Below, piece after piece: positions 6,514-15,135 of a DNA stretch of 64,000 nt. The notes beneath the pieces were generated by a model. It did not search any database. It was not told the origin of the DNA and saw only the letters and a program-made list of their open reading frames with translations. Within the stretch, counting starts at the first letter, position 1, and the number at the start of each line of letters is the position of its first letter. The stretch is from assembly GCF_027483985.1 (NCBI RefSeq), contig NZ_JAIXTJ010000020.1, positions 124,001-188,000 of the forward strand, in the 5' to 3' direction. Source of the stretch: Flavobacterium sp. (GTDB taxonomy: Bacteria; Bacteroidota; Bacteroidia; Flavobacteriales; Flavobacteriaceae). The position numbers were made by a program, and so were the translations under genes.

Positions 6514-8151
6514 TTATTTTGCTTTTTTCTTCATTGTTGTGTTTTCAAATGTTGTCACATCAATGACTTCTTCGTTGTCAATATCAAAAGAAATTTTAAT
6601 ACTATCACCCACAATTGTTATGGGCAACTGATTGGATATTTGCGATGAACCTACAAAAATATTCGGATAATCTTTGGTTGTAAAATAATAAAAGCTGTTT
6701 CCATTTTTTACATCATTGGTTATTCTTGTAATTATAGAACTCAGTTGTTTTTTGTTGGTCAAACTGGAAGCACTCAATTTATTTCCGGTCATATTATAAG
6801 CGCCTTTGAAAGAAGTCAAGGCTTCTCTCATTGAATTTCCGACACCTACAATAGTGTAATCGCTAATGGCTACCATCGCATACATTTTCACCAATCCGCC
6901 ATCATCTTTTAAAGTCATCACATAAGTCGGAATTGAATTGATGTTATAAGGAATTGGTAACGATGATTTGTATCCTTTCTCTTGTACTTTTCCTTCTGCT
7001 GACCCTTGTGCTGCAAATTCTGTTGCGCCACTTTGCTTGTAAAAAGTAGTTTCTTTGGTTCGGGTATCGACTAAAACAAAACCCACAGCCGATTCATCCT
7101 TCCCTACAGAAGTTAAACCGGTGTACCAATAGGATTTATTGTCTTTTCCGTAAACCAAAGTTAACCCTTCTGTAATTTGCAATTTATTAGCATTAGAAAA
7201 ATTCCAATAGCCATTTACATATTTGCCCCAATCGTTGAGTTGTTCTTCAATAAAATTTATAGGTTGCACTCTATCTACCCATTTTGGAGCATCTGCAATT
7301 TTGAATTCAGTCATTGTTCCGGTTTGCGCATCAACCACTACAATTCCGGTTGCATCGTTTCCTGCAAAACCAACTTTTTTATCATAAACTGTTGCTACCC
7401 AAAATGGTTTTCCGGCATCATCGATTTCAAAAGTATAATCGGTTACACCCACTGTTGCATATCCGTTTAAATATAAATATCTTTCAATTTGACTTCCAAA
7501 AAAAGCTTCCGTTTGGTACTTAATTTTGATGTCTTTTCCTCCAATATTCTGAACTAATTTCACATCACGTTCGTTAGTTGCAGAAACCATAACATAACCC
7601 GCAGTTCCTTCTTGATTGTTCCACCATTTAAAAAAACCAGAATGTAATAAAGGCGCTACCCAGTATAAATCATTACCCACTTTTTGAATACAAAAGTGCC
7701 CTAATTCGACTTGACTTCCTAAAGCCGGTTGTGACCCAAGAATTTTTTCACCTAATAAATAAGCCAAATCTTCATCTACTACACGTATTTCATCAATTGA
7801 AATTGGTTCGATATGATTAGCAATCGATTTGCCATCGGCTACACTACCAATTAAATTTTTATACGATTGACTTCTAAACATAGGAAGGCTTGTGCATAGC
7901 GGAAAAACTACAATATAAAACAACAGCAGACCAACAATGATATAATAAATCTTGCTAGGCTTTTTAAGGATTTTAACTTGTTTCCCATCATTAGAAACAG
8001 AAATTCCGGTTGCCAAAAGTAACGCTGTAAAAGTTATGATCAATAGTATGATAGGCAAACTGATAAAACCATAATTAATAACAGGCATACCAAAATAAAA
8101 GCATAAAAAAGCAATGATACTAAGTAGGATACTAACTTTAATTTTTTTCAT
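6514..8151 (-). CDS. Large membrane protein of unknown function
   Basis: 545 residues. The N-terminal ~100 residues contain three hydrophobic segments (about 5-22, 28-47 and 68-88). The rest, about 95-530, is a soluble, probably extracytoplasmic region. Within it, segments such as DDAGKPFWVATVYD followed by GIVVVDAQTGTMTEF, and NKSYWYTGLTSVG followed by VGFVLVDTRTKETTFY, look like repeated PepSY-like units (a strand pair followed by V-V-D-x-x-T-G/K). I do not recognise a named family. It is a single gene between a shared terminator and the divergent fabD promoter. A role in envelope sensing or protease inhibition is only a guess from PepSY biology. Confidence 0.75.
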   Translation of the reverse strand: MKKIKVSILLSIIAFLCFYFGMPVINYGFISLPIILLIITFTALLLATGISVSNDGKQVKILKKPSKIYYIIVGLLLFYIVVFPLCTSLPMFRSQSYKNLIGSVADGKSIANHIEPISIDEIRVVDEDLAYLLGEKILGSQPALGSQVELGHFCIQKVGNDLYWVAPLLHSGFFKWWNNQEGTAGYVMVSATNERDVKLVQNIGGKDIKIKYQTEAFFGSQIERYLYLNGYATVGVTDYTFEIDDAGKPFWVATVYDKKVGFAGNDATGIVVVDAQTGTMTEFKIADAPKWVDRVQPINFIEEQLNDWGKYVNGYWNFSNANKLQITEGLTLVYGKDNKSYWYTGLTSVGKDESAVGFVLVDTRTKETTFYKQSGATEFAAQGSAEGKVQEKGYKSSLPIPYNINSIPTYVMTLKDDGGLVKMYAMVAISDYTIVGVGNSMREALTSFKGAYNMTGNKLSASSLTNKKQLSSIITRITNDVKNGNSFYYFTTKDYPNIFVGSSQISNQLPITIVGDSIKISFDIDNEEVIDVTTFENTTMKKKAK

Positions 8152-8222
8152 AATTGGGTAGGTTTTTGTTCTTTGATTAGACGCAAATGTTAAAATAAAG
8201 TTACACCATTTAAATAAAATAG

Positions 8223-8230
8223 TATTTTTG
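8223..8230 (+). promoter_or_regulatory. Promoter -7 element of fabD
   Basis: TATTTTTG fits TAnnTTTG and lies 59 bp before the fabD ATG. No clear -33 partner is seen. Confidence 0.45.
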
Positions 8231-8289
8231 CTAAAGTTTTGGGTACTTTTTTTAAACCCATAAACTTTTTAAACTTTTAAACTACATTT

Positions 8290-9162
8290 ATGAAAGCATA
8301 CGTATTTCCGGGTCAAGGCGCACAATTTACAGGAATGGGTAAAGAATTATATGACAACTCACCGTTAGCAAAAGATTTATTTGAAAAAGCCAACGAAATT
8401 TTAGGCTTTAGAATTACAGACATTATGTTTGAAGGAACCGCTGAAGCATTAAAAGAAACCAAAGTAACGCAACCTGCAGTTTTTTTACATTCGGTTATTT
8501 TAGCGAAAACATTGGAAGATTTTAAGCCTGAAATGGTCGCTGGACATTCATTAGGAGAATTTTCTGCTTTAGTTGCTAATGGCACTTTATCTTTTGAAGA
8601 CGGCTTAAAATTGGTTGCACAACGTGCTTTAGCGATGCAAAAAGCTTGTGAAATTACTCCATCAACGATGGCAGCTGTTTTAAATTTGGATGATGCAATC
8701 GTAGAGGCTATTTGCGCTTCGATTGATGGTGTTGTTGTGGCTGCTAATTATAATTGTCCGGGACAATTAGTGATTTCAGGAGAATACAAAGCGGTAGAAT
8801 TGGCTTGCGAAAAAATGAAAGAAGCTGGAGCAAAACGAGCTTTAATTTTGCCTGTTGGCGGTGCCTTTCACTCGCCGATGATGGAACCTGCTAGAGAAGA
8901 ATTAGCAGCAGCAATTGAAGCAACAACCTTCTCAACTCCGATTTGTCCGGTTTATCAAAATGTGACTGCAAGTGCCGTTTCAGATGCTGATGAGATTAAG
9001 AAAAACCTAATCATTCAATTAACCGCTCCAGTAAGATGGACACAATCGGTACAACAAATGATTAAAGATGGCGCCACAAGTTTCACTGAAGTTGGCCCAG
9101 GAAAAGTATTGGTTGGATTAGTTGGTAAAATTGACAAAGAAGTAGCAACGCATTCGGCGTAA
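8290..9162 (+). CDS. fabD: Malonyl-CoA:ACP transacylase
   Basis: A 290-residue enzyme that moves malonyl from CoA to acyl carrier protein, supplying the extender unit for type II fatty acid synthesis in the cytosol. The nucleophile elbow AGHSLGE gives Ser87; His194 (GGAFHSP) completes the dyad; Arg112 (QRA) is the malonate-binding arginine; and the N-terminal PGQGAQ loop (7-12) forms the oxyanion side. The length is normal for FabD. It stands alone rather than in a fab operon, with its own -7 element upstream and a terminator downstream. Confidence 0.96.
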   Translation: MKAYVFPGQGAQFTGMGKELYDNSPLAKDLFEKANEILGFRITDIMFEGTAEALKETKVTQPAVFLHSVILAKTLEDFKPEMVAGHSLGEFSALVANGTLSFEDGLKLVAQRALAMQKACEITPSTMAAVLNLDDAIVEAICASIDGVVVAANYNCPGQLVISGEYKAVELACEKMKEAGAKRALILPVGGAFHSPMMEPAREELAAAIEATTFSTPICPVYQNVTASAVSDADEIKKNLIIQLTAPVRWTQSVQQMIKDGATSFTEVGPGKVLVGLVGKIDKEVATHSA

Positions 9163-9211
9163 TTCAGTTTTCAATATGTAGATTTCAAATGAGAATTCCA
9201 TAGTTGTTGTC

Positions 9212-9224
9212 ATTCCGCAGGAAT
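9212..9224. repeat. Minimal copy of the ATTCC/GGAAT hairpin
   Basis: ATTCC-GCA-GGAAT inside TTGTCATTCCGCAGGAATCT. It has the same stem as the left arm of the 109-bp units, but the loop is reduced to three bases. Confidence 0.5.
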
Positions 9225-9259
9225 CTCACAAGAAAATCCTAAAATAAACATTGTATAAT

Positions 9260-9286
9260 AAAACTCCGAAAACCCATCGGAGTTTT
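9260..9286 (+). terminator. Intrinsic terminator after fabD
   Basis: Stem AAAACTCCGA/TCGGAGTTTT with a 7-nt loop, followed by a T-run. It ends the fabD transcript before the next promoter at 9347. Confidence 0.85.
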
Positions 9287-9346
9287 TTTATTTCATCATC
9301 TTACGAATCTAAGAATCCAACATTCTAAAAATCCAAAAATCTGAAC

Positions 9347-9354
9347 TATCTTTG
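9347..9354 (+). promoter_or_regulatory. Promoter -7 element of the HipA-like kinase gene
   Basis: TATCTTTG matches TAnnTTTG and ends 19 bp before the ATG at 9374. Confidence 0.6.
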
Positions 9355-9373
9355 TTACAAGAATGTTTATTAT

Positions 9374-10162
9374 ATGATTTCTACTTTAAGAACAGTAAAC
9401 GTAACCCGATACATCACGCCATTGCGTGAAGGCGGATCGCTTCCTGCTTTGGCCGAAGCCGATGATGATTTTAAATATGTTTTAAAATTTCGCGGTGCTG
9501 GTCACGGTGTGAAGGCCTTGATTGCTGAGTTTCTTGGCGGTCAAATTGCGAAATTTCTTGGTTTGCCCATTCCGGAATTGGTTTTTGCGCATCTAGATGA
9601 AGCCTTTGGACGTACCGAAGCCGATGAAGAAATTCAGGATTTATTGCAGTTTAGTCAAGGTTTGAATTTGGGTTTGCATTACTTATCGGGTTCCATCACT
9701 TATGACGCTGCTGCGAATGATTGTGAAGCGTTGCTTGCTTCTAAAATTGTTTGGTTTGACGCATTTATTACTAATGTTGACCGCACTTTTAGAAATACCA
9801 ACTTATTGCTTTGGAACAAGGAACTTTGGCTGATTGATCACGGCGCTGCCTTCTATTTTCATCATAGTTGGGACAATTGGAACGCTAATTCGCTTACTCC
9901 TTTTTCCTTAATAAAAGATCACGTATTGTTGTCGAAAGCCAACAAATTGGAAGAAGCACATTTAAAATTTACTTCACAATTAAACGATTCGATCTTAAAA
10001 GAAATTGTAAATCAAATTCCCGACGACTGGTTGCAATGGGAAAATGGTGCTATTGCTCCAGAAGAAATAAAAGAAGTTTATTTTCAATTTTTATCGATTA
10101 GGTTGGCCAACGCTAACATATTTTTAAAACAAGCTCAAGATGCACGAAAAACACTTATATGA
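9374..10162 (+). CDS. HipA-like kinase domain protein
   Basis: A 262-residue protein matching the stand-alone HipA-like kinase family (HipA_2). A candidate ATP-binding lysine is Lys38 in YVLKFRG. The catalytic region reads DAFITNVDRTFRNTNLLLW (about 129-147), where Asp136 with Asn141 or Asn143 stands for the catalytic loop. WLIDHGAAF (152-160), with Asp155, stands for the metal-binding DFG. It is shorter than E. coli HipA (about 440) and lacks the HipA N-terminal domain. There is no HipB-like DNA-binding antitoxin beside it; instead the stop overlaps a DUF3037 gene by 23 bp. The substrate is unknown, and toxin activity should not be assumed. Confidence 0.8.
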   Translation: MISTLRTVNVTRYITPLREGGSLPALAEADDDFKYVLKFRGAGHGVKALIAEFLGGQIAKFLGLPIPELVFAHLDEAFGRTEADEEIQDLLQFSQGLNLGLHYLSGSITYDAAANDCEALLASKIVWFDAFITNVDRTFRNTNLLLWNKELWLIDHGAAFYFHHSWDNWNANSLTPFSLIKDHVLLSKANKLEEAHLKFTSQLNDSILKEIVNQIPDDWLQWENGAIAPEEIKEVYFQFLSIRLANANIFLKQAQDARKTLI

Positions 10163-10523
10163 GTACGCCGTACTTCGTGTTGTGCCAAAAGTAGAGCGCG
10201 AAGAATTTCTTAACATTGGATTATTGCTTTTTTGTAAACGTCAAAAATATTTACGAATTGAATATCACGCCGTTCCTGAAAAAATAAAATCTCTATGTAC
10301 AGATTTTGATTACGACCAATTGCTTCAAAACTTAGAATCTTTTGTAAGTATTGGAAACGGCGATAAGAATGCTGGACCTATTGCAACCTTTGACATTGCA
10401 GAGCGCTTTCGATGGTTAACAGCCGTAAAAAGTTCTAGCATTCAAACTTCACGACCACATACTGGATTGAGTTTAGATTTGAATGCAACCTTTGCGAAAC
10501 TTTATGCTGAATTAGTTTTATAA
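10140..10523 (+). CDS. DUF3037 family protein
   Basis: A 127-residue soluble protein beginning with the family signature YEYAVLRVVPKVEREEFLNI (8-27), then LLFCKRQKYLR. DUF3037 genes are often found beside HipA-like kinase genes, as here with a 23-bp overlap that implies coupled translation. No catalytic motif can be read. A role as partner, inhibitor or substrate of the kinase is inference from the pairing alone. Confidence 0.8.
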   Translation: MHEKHLYEYAVLRVVPKVEREEFLNIGLLLFCKRQKYLRIEYHAVPEKIKSLCTDFDYDQLLQNLESFVSIGNGDKNAGPIATFDIAERFRWLTAVKSSSIQTSRPHTGLSLDLNATFAKLYAELVL

Positions 10524-10533
10524 AACCCATTAT

Positions 10534-11211
10534 ATGAATAAAATACTTGCTTTATTTGAAAAAATAAATGATGTAAAAGTAATTGATGCTTCAATTGATT
10601 ATACGGATTATGTAGCGATAGATTTGTCTACTACCAATGAAGGTTTGTCACTTTTGAATTTAACCGATGCCAATGCCTTTGAACATTATATTGAAGAATA
10701 TCTTGCAAAAAAGAATGCGAAGGTGGCTTATGGTGGCTATTTAGAAAATAGAAATCTTTACAAAAGAAGTACGGTTTTCAATTCTGATAAATCGGAGGAG
10801 CGAAATATCCATATCGGTTTGGATTTGTGGATTAAAGCGGGCACATCTGTTCTCGCCGCTTTGGATGGAACGATTCATAGTTTTCAAAACAATACCTCAC
10901 TTGGCGATTATGGACCAACTATTATTTTAGAACATCAAGTAGAAGAAATTACTTTTTATACTTTATACGGACATTTAAGTTTGGATAGTTTATCTGGCAA
11001 ACAAGTTGGTGCAAAAGTAACCAAAGGAGATGTTATTGCAACTTTAGGTTCGGCGCCAATCAATGGTGATTATGCGCCACATTTGCATTTTCAAATTATA
11101 ATAGATCTTGAAGGAAAAACAGGTGATTATGCAGGAGTAAGTTCGACAAATACTTTAGAATTCTATAAAAGCAATTGTCCTGATCCAAATGAATTATTAA
11201 AAATTTATTAG
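10534..11211 (+). CDS. M23 (LytM) family protein without signal peptide
   Basis: A 225-residue protein with a peptidase M23 domain at about 85-200. The zinc-site residues are present: His93 and Asp97 (HIGLDLW), His147 (LYGHLS) and His183/His185 (PHLHFQI). M23 enzymes usually cut peptidoglycan cross-links outside the cytoplasm, but the first 30 residues here contain no signal peptide or membrane segment. The residue ~85 linker and the domain resemble the M23 module found in large phosphotransferase/M23/class III aminotransferase fusions. It lies 11 bp after the DUF3037 gene and may belong to the same transcript. A cytosolic hydrolase role is inference. Confidence 0.8.
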   Translation: MNKILALFEKINDVKVIDASIDYTDYVAIDLSTTNEGLSLLNLTDANAFEHYIEEYLAKKNAKVAYGGYLENRNLYKRSTVFNSDKSEERNIHIGLDLWIKAGTSVLAALDGTIHSFQNNTSLGDYGPTIILEHQVEEITFYTLYGHLSLDSLSGKQVGAKVTKGDVIATLGSAPINGDYAPHLHFQIIIDLEGKTGDYAGVSSTNTLEFYKSNCPDPNELLKIY

Positions 11212-11360
11212 TTTTGAGAATATAACATTATGTTTTACTGTATTACTGATTTAGTATAGTACGGAAAATCCTACTGCGTCAACCTATTAGCTGTAAGTTT
11301 TAGTTCGATTGACAACAAAAAGAAAGCACAGCAAAACCATTTGCGTATAAAAATTTTTAA

Positions 11361-11960
11361 ATGAAACTTCATCAATATCTTTTGCTCTTAATTTCTTTCT
11401 TCTCTTTTTCGCAGGGAAGTTATAACCTTGAAGTAAAATTTAAAACTGAAATCACAGCATTTGATTTTAATTCTGAATTAGAAAATCAAAAAAACAGATA
11501 TGGTAATGGTTTAAAAATAAATTATCTAGGTAATGGGAATTTCGTTAGAAGTTATTTGAATAGTGGAAAAAAAGGCAACAAGTCACAATCTTACAATAAC
11601 TTAACTGGACAATTAATTATAAGCTATAATGATTCTCTTGCAGTTGATACGTTGGATGTAAAACATAACACCATCCAATTAATTTATAAAAGAGAGATTG
11701 CAAGTGAATCTATTTTAAAATTAAAATGCAAGTGCCTTGTATATAGTGGCATATTTAAACAACAAATACCAGTAAAAATTACTTATTGTTATAGTGAAGA
11801 TGCTCCTTTTATAGACGGAACACTATTCAATAATCATAATGATTTTTTCTTAGCTGATTTTTATAAAAGCACCAATAGGCCTTATTTAAAATTTTTAATG
11901 GAGACCTCCGACTTTAATTTGACTTTTACCGCAGTAGAAATTAAGAAAATACCATTTTAA
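11361..11960 (+). CDS. Secreted protein of unknown function
   Basis: A 199-residue protein with an N-terminal signal peptide (MKLHQYLLLLISFFSFSQG). The mature part is rich in Asn, Lys and aromatic residues with alternating hydrophobic positions, suggesting a beta-rich periplasmic or surface protein. Two close cysteines (LKCKCLV) occur near residue 125. No family recognised. It may be read with the two small lipoprotein genes that follow. The 149-bp gap upstream shows no clear promoter. Confidence 0.65.
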   Translation: MKLHQYLLLLISFFSFSQGSYNLEVKFKTEITAFDFNSELENQKNRYGNGLKINYLGNGNFVRSYLNSGKKGNKSQSYNNLTGQLIISYNDSLAVDTLDVKHNTIQLIYKREIASESILKLKCKCLVYSGIFKQQIPVKITYCYSEDAPFIDGTLFNNHNDFFLADFYKSTNRPYLKFLMETSDFNLTFTAVEIKKIPF

Positions 11961-11992
11961 AACTATAACATACTATTATTAATAATTAAATT

Positions 11993-12247
11993 ATGAAAAA
12001 AATAATTTTATCTGTAGCAGTTGCCGCATTGCTACTTTCTTGCAAAGAAGAAACCAAAGCCAAAGTAAAAGAAGCATCGAAAGCTGTTGGCGCTGATTTA
12101 AAACAAGCGGCTGATTCAGCAAAAGTAAAGGCCAAAAAAGTTTTGGATTCTTCTAAAGTTGGAGAAAAAGCAAAAGCTTTGATTGCTAAAGGAGCAGAAA
12201 AAGTTGAAAAAGGTGCTAAGCAAGTTCAAGAAGCCACAAAAAAATAA
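11993..12247 (+). CDS. Small helical lipoprotein
   Basis: 84 residues. A lipoprotein signal peptide (MKKIILSVAVAALLLSC, Cys17 as the lipidated residue) is followed by a Lys/Ala-rich amphipathic helix (KAKVKEASKAVGADLK ... KGAEKVEKGAKQVQEATKK). It resembles a group of short coiled-coil or YtxH-like envelope proteins linked to stress, but no function is established. The next gene encodes a similar protein, so the two may be diverged duplicates. Confidence 0.8.
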   Translation: MKKIILSVAVAALLLSCKEETKAKVKEASKAVGADLKQAADSAKVKAKKVLDSSKVGEKAKALIAKGAEKVEKGAKQVQEATKK

Positions 12248-12268
12248 TTATTCGTATTTTTTTAATCT

Positions 12269-12285
12269 TTGGCATTTAATTTGTA
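12269..12285 (+). promoter_or_regulatory. Sigma-54-like promoter before small lipoprotein gene
   Basis: TTGGCA-N6-TTGTA, with the GG and the GT exactly 12 bp apart as in -24/-12 promoters (consensus TTGGCACG-N4-TTGCA). GT stands in place of GC at -12. A weak -7-like TATACTTG overlaps at 12284-12291. The implied start would give a leader of about 25 bases to the ATG at 12322. Confidence 0.4.
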
Positions 12286-12321
12286 TACTTGTTATTGTTA
12301 TTAATTTTAATCTTTAAAAAA

Positions 12322-12573
12322 ATGAAAAAAACAATTTTAGCTTTAGCATTTATGGCTGTAGCATTAGTGTCTTGCGCAGACAAAACAAAAGAAAAAATCG
12401 ACGAAGCTGGTGACGCTGTTGGAACAGAAATGGAACAAAGAGTTGACACTTTAGCCGATAAAGCAGGTGAAGCTGTTGACACTACTCAAGCTAAAGCAGG
12501 TGAAGCTCTTGAAGAAGGTGCTGAAAAACTTGACGAAGCTGGGAAAGAGCTGAAAGAAGCTGCTAAGAAGTAA
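12322..12573 (+). CDS. Small helical lipoprotein
   Basis: 83 residues, starting at the ATG at 12322; an upstream ATG at 12289 would spoil the signal peptide. Lipobox MAVALVSC gives Cys19 as the lipid attachment site. The mature part is Glu/Ala-rich with a repeating DKAGEAVDTTQAKAGEALEE pattern and should form an acidic amphipathic helix. It is similar in build to the basic lipoprotein just upstream. Preceded by a sigma-54-like element and followed by a terminator, so it is likely a separate transcript, perhaps stress-induced (inference). Confidence 0.8.
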   Translation: MKKTILALAFMAVALVSCADKTKEKIDEAGDAVGTEMEQRVDTLADKAGEAVDTTQAKAGEALEEGAEKLDEAGKELKEAAKK

Positions 12574-12580
12574 AAAAAGA

Positions 12581-12606
12581 AAATCCTCATAAAATTATGA
12601 GGATTT
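12581..12606. terminator. Intrinsic terminator between convergent genes
   Basis: Stem AAATCCTCATAA/TTATGAGGATTT with a 2-nt centre, A-rich on one side and T-rich on the other. It can serve the lipoprotein gene and, in reverse, galE. Confidence 0.85.
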
Positions 12607-12628
12607 TTTATTTCAATAAAGATGGTAG

Positions 12629-13642
12629 TTAGCTTCTAATTTTTTGTTCCCATTTCCATGCGCTTTCCAAACTTTCTTCTAAAGTAGATTGTGCCTTCCA
12701 ACCTAAAACATTATTGGCCTTATCTGTATTGGCATAAGCCGCCGTAATATCACCTTCTCTTCTACCTACAATTTGATAGTTTAATTTTTGACCCGATACT
12801 TTTTCGAAGGCTGTAATTACTTCTAATACCGAACTTCCTGTACCTGTTCCTAGATTAAATGTTTCTACTTTTTCTAGGTTTTGTTTCTTTAACAAACGTT
12901 GCATTGCAATTACGTGTGCTTTAGCCAAATCAACTACGTGAATATAATCACGAACAGCTGTCCCGTCAGTAGTTGGATAATCATTTCCATAAACCGATAA
13001 TTTTTCTCGCATTCCAATAGCGGTTTGTGTTATAAATGGCACTAAATTTTGCGGGATTCCTAATGGTAATTCTCCAATTTCAGCTGAAGGATGTGACCCA
13101 ATTGGATTGAAATATCTTAGTAAAATAGCATTAATAGTAGTTACTTTGGCCACATCAGCAATGATTTCTTCACCAATTTGTTTTGTGTTTCCATAAGGTG
13201 ACGCTGCCGGTTGAACAGAGGCATTTTCGGTAATAGGCATCATTTCGGCTTGACCGTAAACCGTGCAAGACGAACTAAAAATAAAGTTTGCATTAGGCAA
13301 GTTTTTCAATTCTTGCAGTACATAAACCAAAGCATTGATGTTGTTTTCATAATATAAAAGCGGATTTTCAACACTTTCGCCTACAGCTTTTGAGGCTGCA
13401 AAATGAATCACACCAGCAACATCATTGTGTTTTTTGAAGAAATTTTGAACTGATGCTTTATCGCGTAAATCCATTTTTTCAAAAATTGGTTTTTTGCCTG
13501 TGATATTGAAAATTCCGTCCAGAACACTTTCTGATGAATTGGATAAATTATCAATAGCCACCACTTCAAAACCCTCGTTTTGTAATTCAACAACGGTATG
13601 CGAACCTATAAAACCTAAACCTCCTGTTACTACTATTTTCAT
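12629..13642 (-). CDS. galE: UDP-glucose 4-epimerase
   Basis: A 337-residue short-chain dehydrogenase/reductase that interconverts UDP-glucose and UDP-galactose with bound NAD. The NAD-binding TGGLGFIGSH (6-15) and the catalytic Ser124/Ser125 (SSSCTVYG), Tyr150 and Lys154 (SPYGNTKQIGEE) are all in place, as is the family ending (GTGTGSSVLEVI and GRREGDITAAYA). The length is standard. It lies downstream of a DegT-type aminotransferase on the same strand, 78 bp apart, which suggests sugar-nucleotide supply for surface polysaccharide. Confidence 0.95.
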   Translation of the reverse strand: MKIVVTGGLGFIGSHTVVELQNEGFEVVAIDNLSNSSESVLDGIFNITGKKPIFEKMDLRDKASVQNFFKKHNDVAGVIHFAASKAVGESVENPLLYYENNINALVYVLQELKNLPNANFIFSSSCTVYGQAEMMPITENASVQPAASPYGNTKQIGEEIIADVAKVTTINAILLRYFNPIGSHPSAEIGELPLGIPQNLVPFITQTAIGMREKLSVYGNDYPTTDGTAVRDYIHVVDLAKAHVIAMQRLLKKQNLEKVETFNLGTGTGSSVLEVITAFEKVSGQKLNYQIVGRREGDITAAYANTDKANNVLGWKAQSTLEESLESAWKWEQKIRS

Positions 13643-13720
13643 TTTTTTGAGATAATAGAAAAAAGAAGCAAGAGAAAAGACAACAATAAATCTTGCTTCT
13701 TTACTCTTGTGTCTATTTTC

Positions 13721-14851
13721 TTATTTTAAATATTCTAAAACTGTATCTGTTATAAATTTGATTTGCTCGTCGTCTAATTCGGTGTGCATTGGTAACGCAA
13801 TTACTTCCTTACATAACTGATTCGTTACTGGGAAATCTTCTTCTTTGTATCTTGCATCGGCATAGGCCTTTTGACTGTGTAACGGAATTGGGTAATAAAT
13901 TGCGCATGGAATTCCTTTTTCTTGCAAATGCGCTAACAATCCGTCGCGTTTTCCGTTGGTAATTCTAATGACATATTGATGAAAAACGTGGCAATCGCAA
14001 GTTTCGCAAATAAATGGCGCCCAAATATTTGGATTTACACTTAATGCCACACTGTATTTTCTAGCAGCATCTTGACGTGCTTTATTGTAAGTATCTAAAT
14101 GTGGTAATTTCGCTTTTAAAACTCCAGCTTGAATACTATCTAAACGTGAGTTCACTCCTACTACATCGTGGTGGTATCTTTCATACATTCCGTGATTTAC
14201 AATACCGCGTAATTTATGAGCCAACTCATCGTTGTTAGTAAAAATCGCTCCACCATCGCCATAACATCCTAAATTTTTAGAAGGAAAAAAAGAAGTTGCT
14301 CCAACGTGACCAATAGTTCCCACTTTCTTTTTAGAACCATCGTTCGATTTAAAATCGGCTCCAATGGCTTGTGCATTATCTTCAATTACATAAAGGTTAT
14401 GCTCGTTTGCAATTTCCATAATCGCGTCCATATTAGCCGCACGACCAAACAAATGAACTGGAACAATCGCCTTAGTTCGTGGTGTAATTGCTTTACGAAT
14501 TCTGTCAAGCGAAATATTCATATTATTCCTATCAACATCTACTAAAACCGGAGTTAATTGCAACAAAGCAATCACTTCAACCGTTGCAGCAAACGTAAAA
14601 TCGGCTGTGATTACTTCATCACCAGGTTTCAAATCCAATCCCATCATAGCAATTTGCAACGCATCGGTTCCGTTTGCACAAGGAATTACGTGTTTCACAC
14701 CCAAATACTCTTCTAAATCTTTCTGAAATTGATGAACCAAAGGTCCGTTTATATAGGTGTTATTTTCTAAAACATCTTGAATTGAAGCATTCACTTCCTC
14801 TTTTATTTTTTCGTATTGACCTTTCAAGTCAACCATTTGTAATTTCTTCAT
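13721..14851 (-). CDS. DegT/DnrJ/EryC1/StrS aminotransferase (WbpE-like)
   Basis: A 376-residue PLP enzyme that adds an amino group to a nucleotide-linked keto sugar. The start is set at the ATG at 14851; the frame is open 26 codons upstream, but the family begins MKKLQMVDLKGQYEKI. The PLP lysine is Lys192 in SFFPSKNLGCYGDGG, and Asp158 in VIEDNAQAIGA binds the pyridine nitrogen. The sequence style is closest to UDP-2-acetamido-2-deoxy-hexuluronate aminotransferases (WbpE) used in O-antigen or glycan sugars, but the exact substrate cannot be fixed by reading. It forms a pair with galE downstream. Confidence 0.88.
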   Translation of the reverse strand: MKKLQMVDLKGQYEKIKEEVNASIQDVLENNTYINGPLVHQFQKDLEEYLGVKHVIPCANGTDALQIAMMGLDLKPGDEVITADFTFAATVEVIALLQLTPVLVDVDRNNMNISLDRIRKAITPRTKAIVPVHLFGRAANMDAIMEIANEHNLYVIEDNAQAIGADFKSNDGSKKKVGTIGHVGATSFFPSKNLGCYGDGGAIFTNNDELAHKLRGIVNHGMYERYHHDVVGVNSRLDSIQAGVLKAKLPHLDTYNKARQDAARKYSVALSVNPNIWAPFICETCDCHVFHQYVIRITNGKRDGLLAHLQEKGIPCAIYYPIPLHSQKAYADARYKEEDFPVTNQLCKEVIALPMHTELDDEQIKFITDTVLEYLK

Positions 14852-14932
14852 CTTAAAAAATTTGAAATACAAAAGTATAACATTTCTTATTATTTGGAGC
14901 GAATGGTTCGGGCTTTTTTTGGTTGCCATTTT

Positions 14933-15020
14933 CCTGCTTTCCGTTCCAATCTTTTTCTTTTGTTGCCTTCGAGTGCCTCAGGCAACAAAAGAAAAAAATT
15001 TCCTCTCCAATCAGGGCTAG
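14933..15020 (-). repeat. Intergenic hairpin element, copy A
   Basis: Read on the minus strand: CTAGCCCTGATTGGAGAGGA, then a perfect 16-bp stem (TTTTTCTTTTGTTGCC at 14952-14967 with GGCAACAAAAGAAAAA at 14981-14996) capped by the loop TTCGAGTGCCTCA, then AAAGATTGGAACGGAAAGCA. The two ends match the element at 42787-42922, while the hairpin core differs. It lies between the divergent aminotransferase and waaA genes. An ORF across it is an artefact. Confidence 0.7.
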
Positions 15021-15135
15021 TTAGTATTTGTCTTTTGCAAAATCAGATTTTCAAAAGAAATTTAGTTGTGAAAATCCGTTTAATCTGTAAAATCTGAGGC
15101 AAAAAATCTTATTTTTACCCAACTAAAAATCAACA

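Noticed and set aside
11212..11360. Possible promoter or small RNA in the gap before the secreted protein gene
   Set aside because: No TAnnTTTG element, stable hairpin or conserved motif could be seen.
14894..15097. Plus-strand 67-codon ORF between the aminotransferase and waaA
   Set aside because: It is read through the intergenic hairpin element; no signal peptide, domain or promoter supports it.
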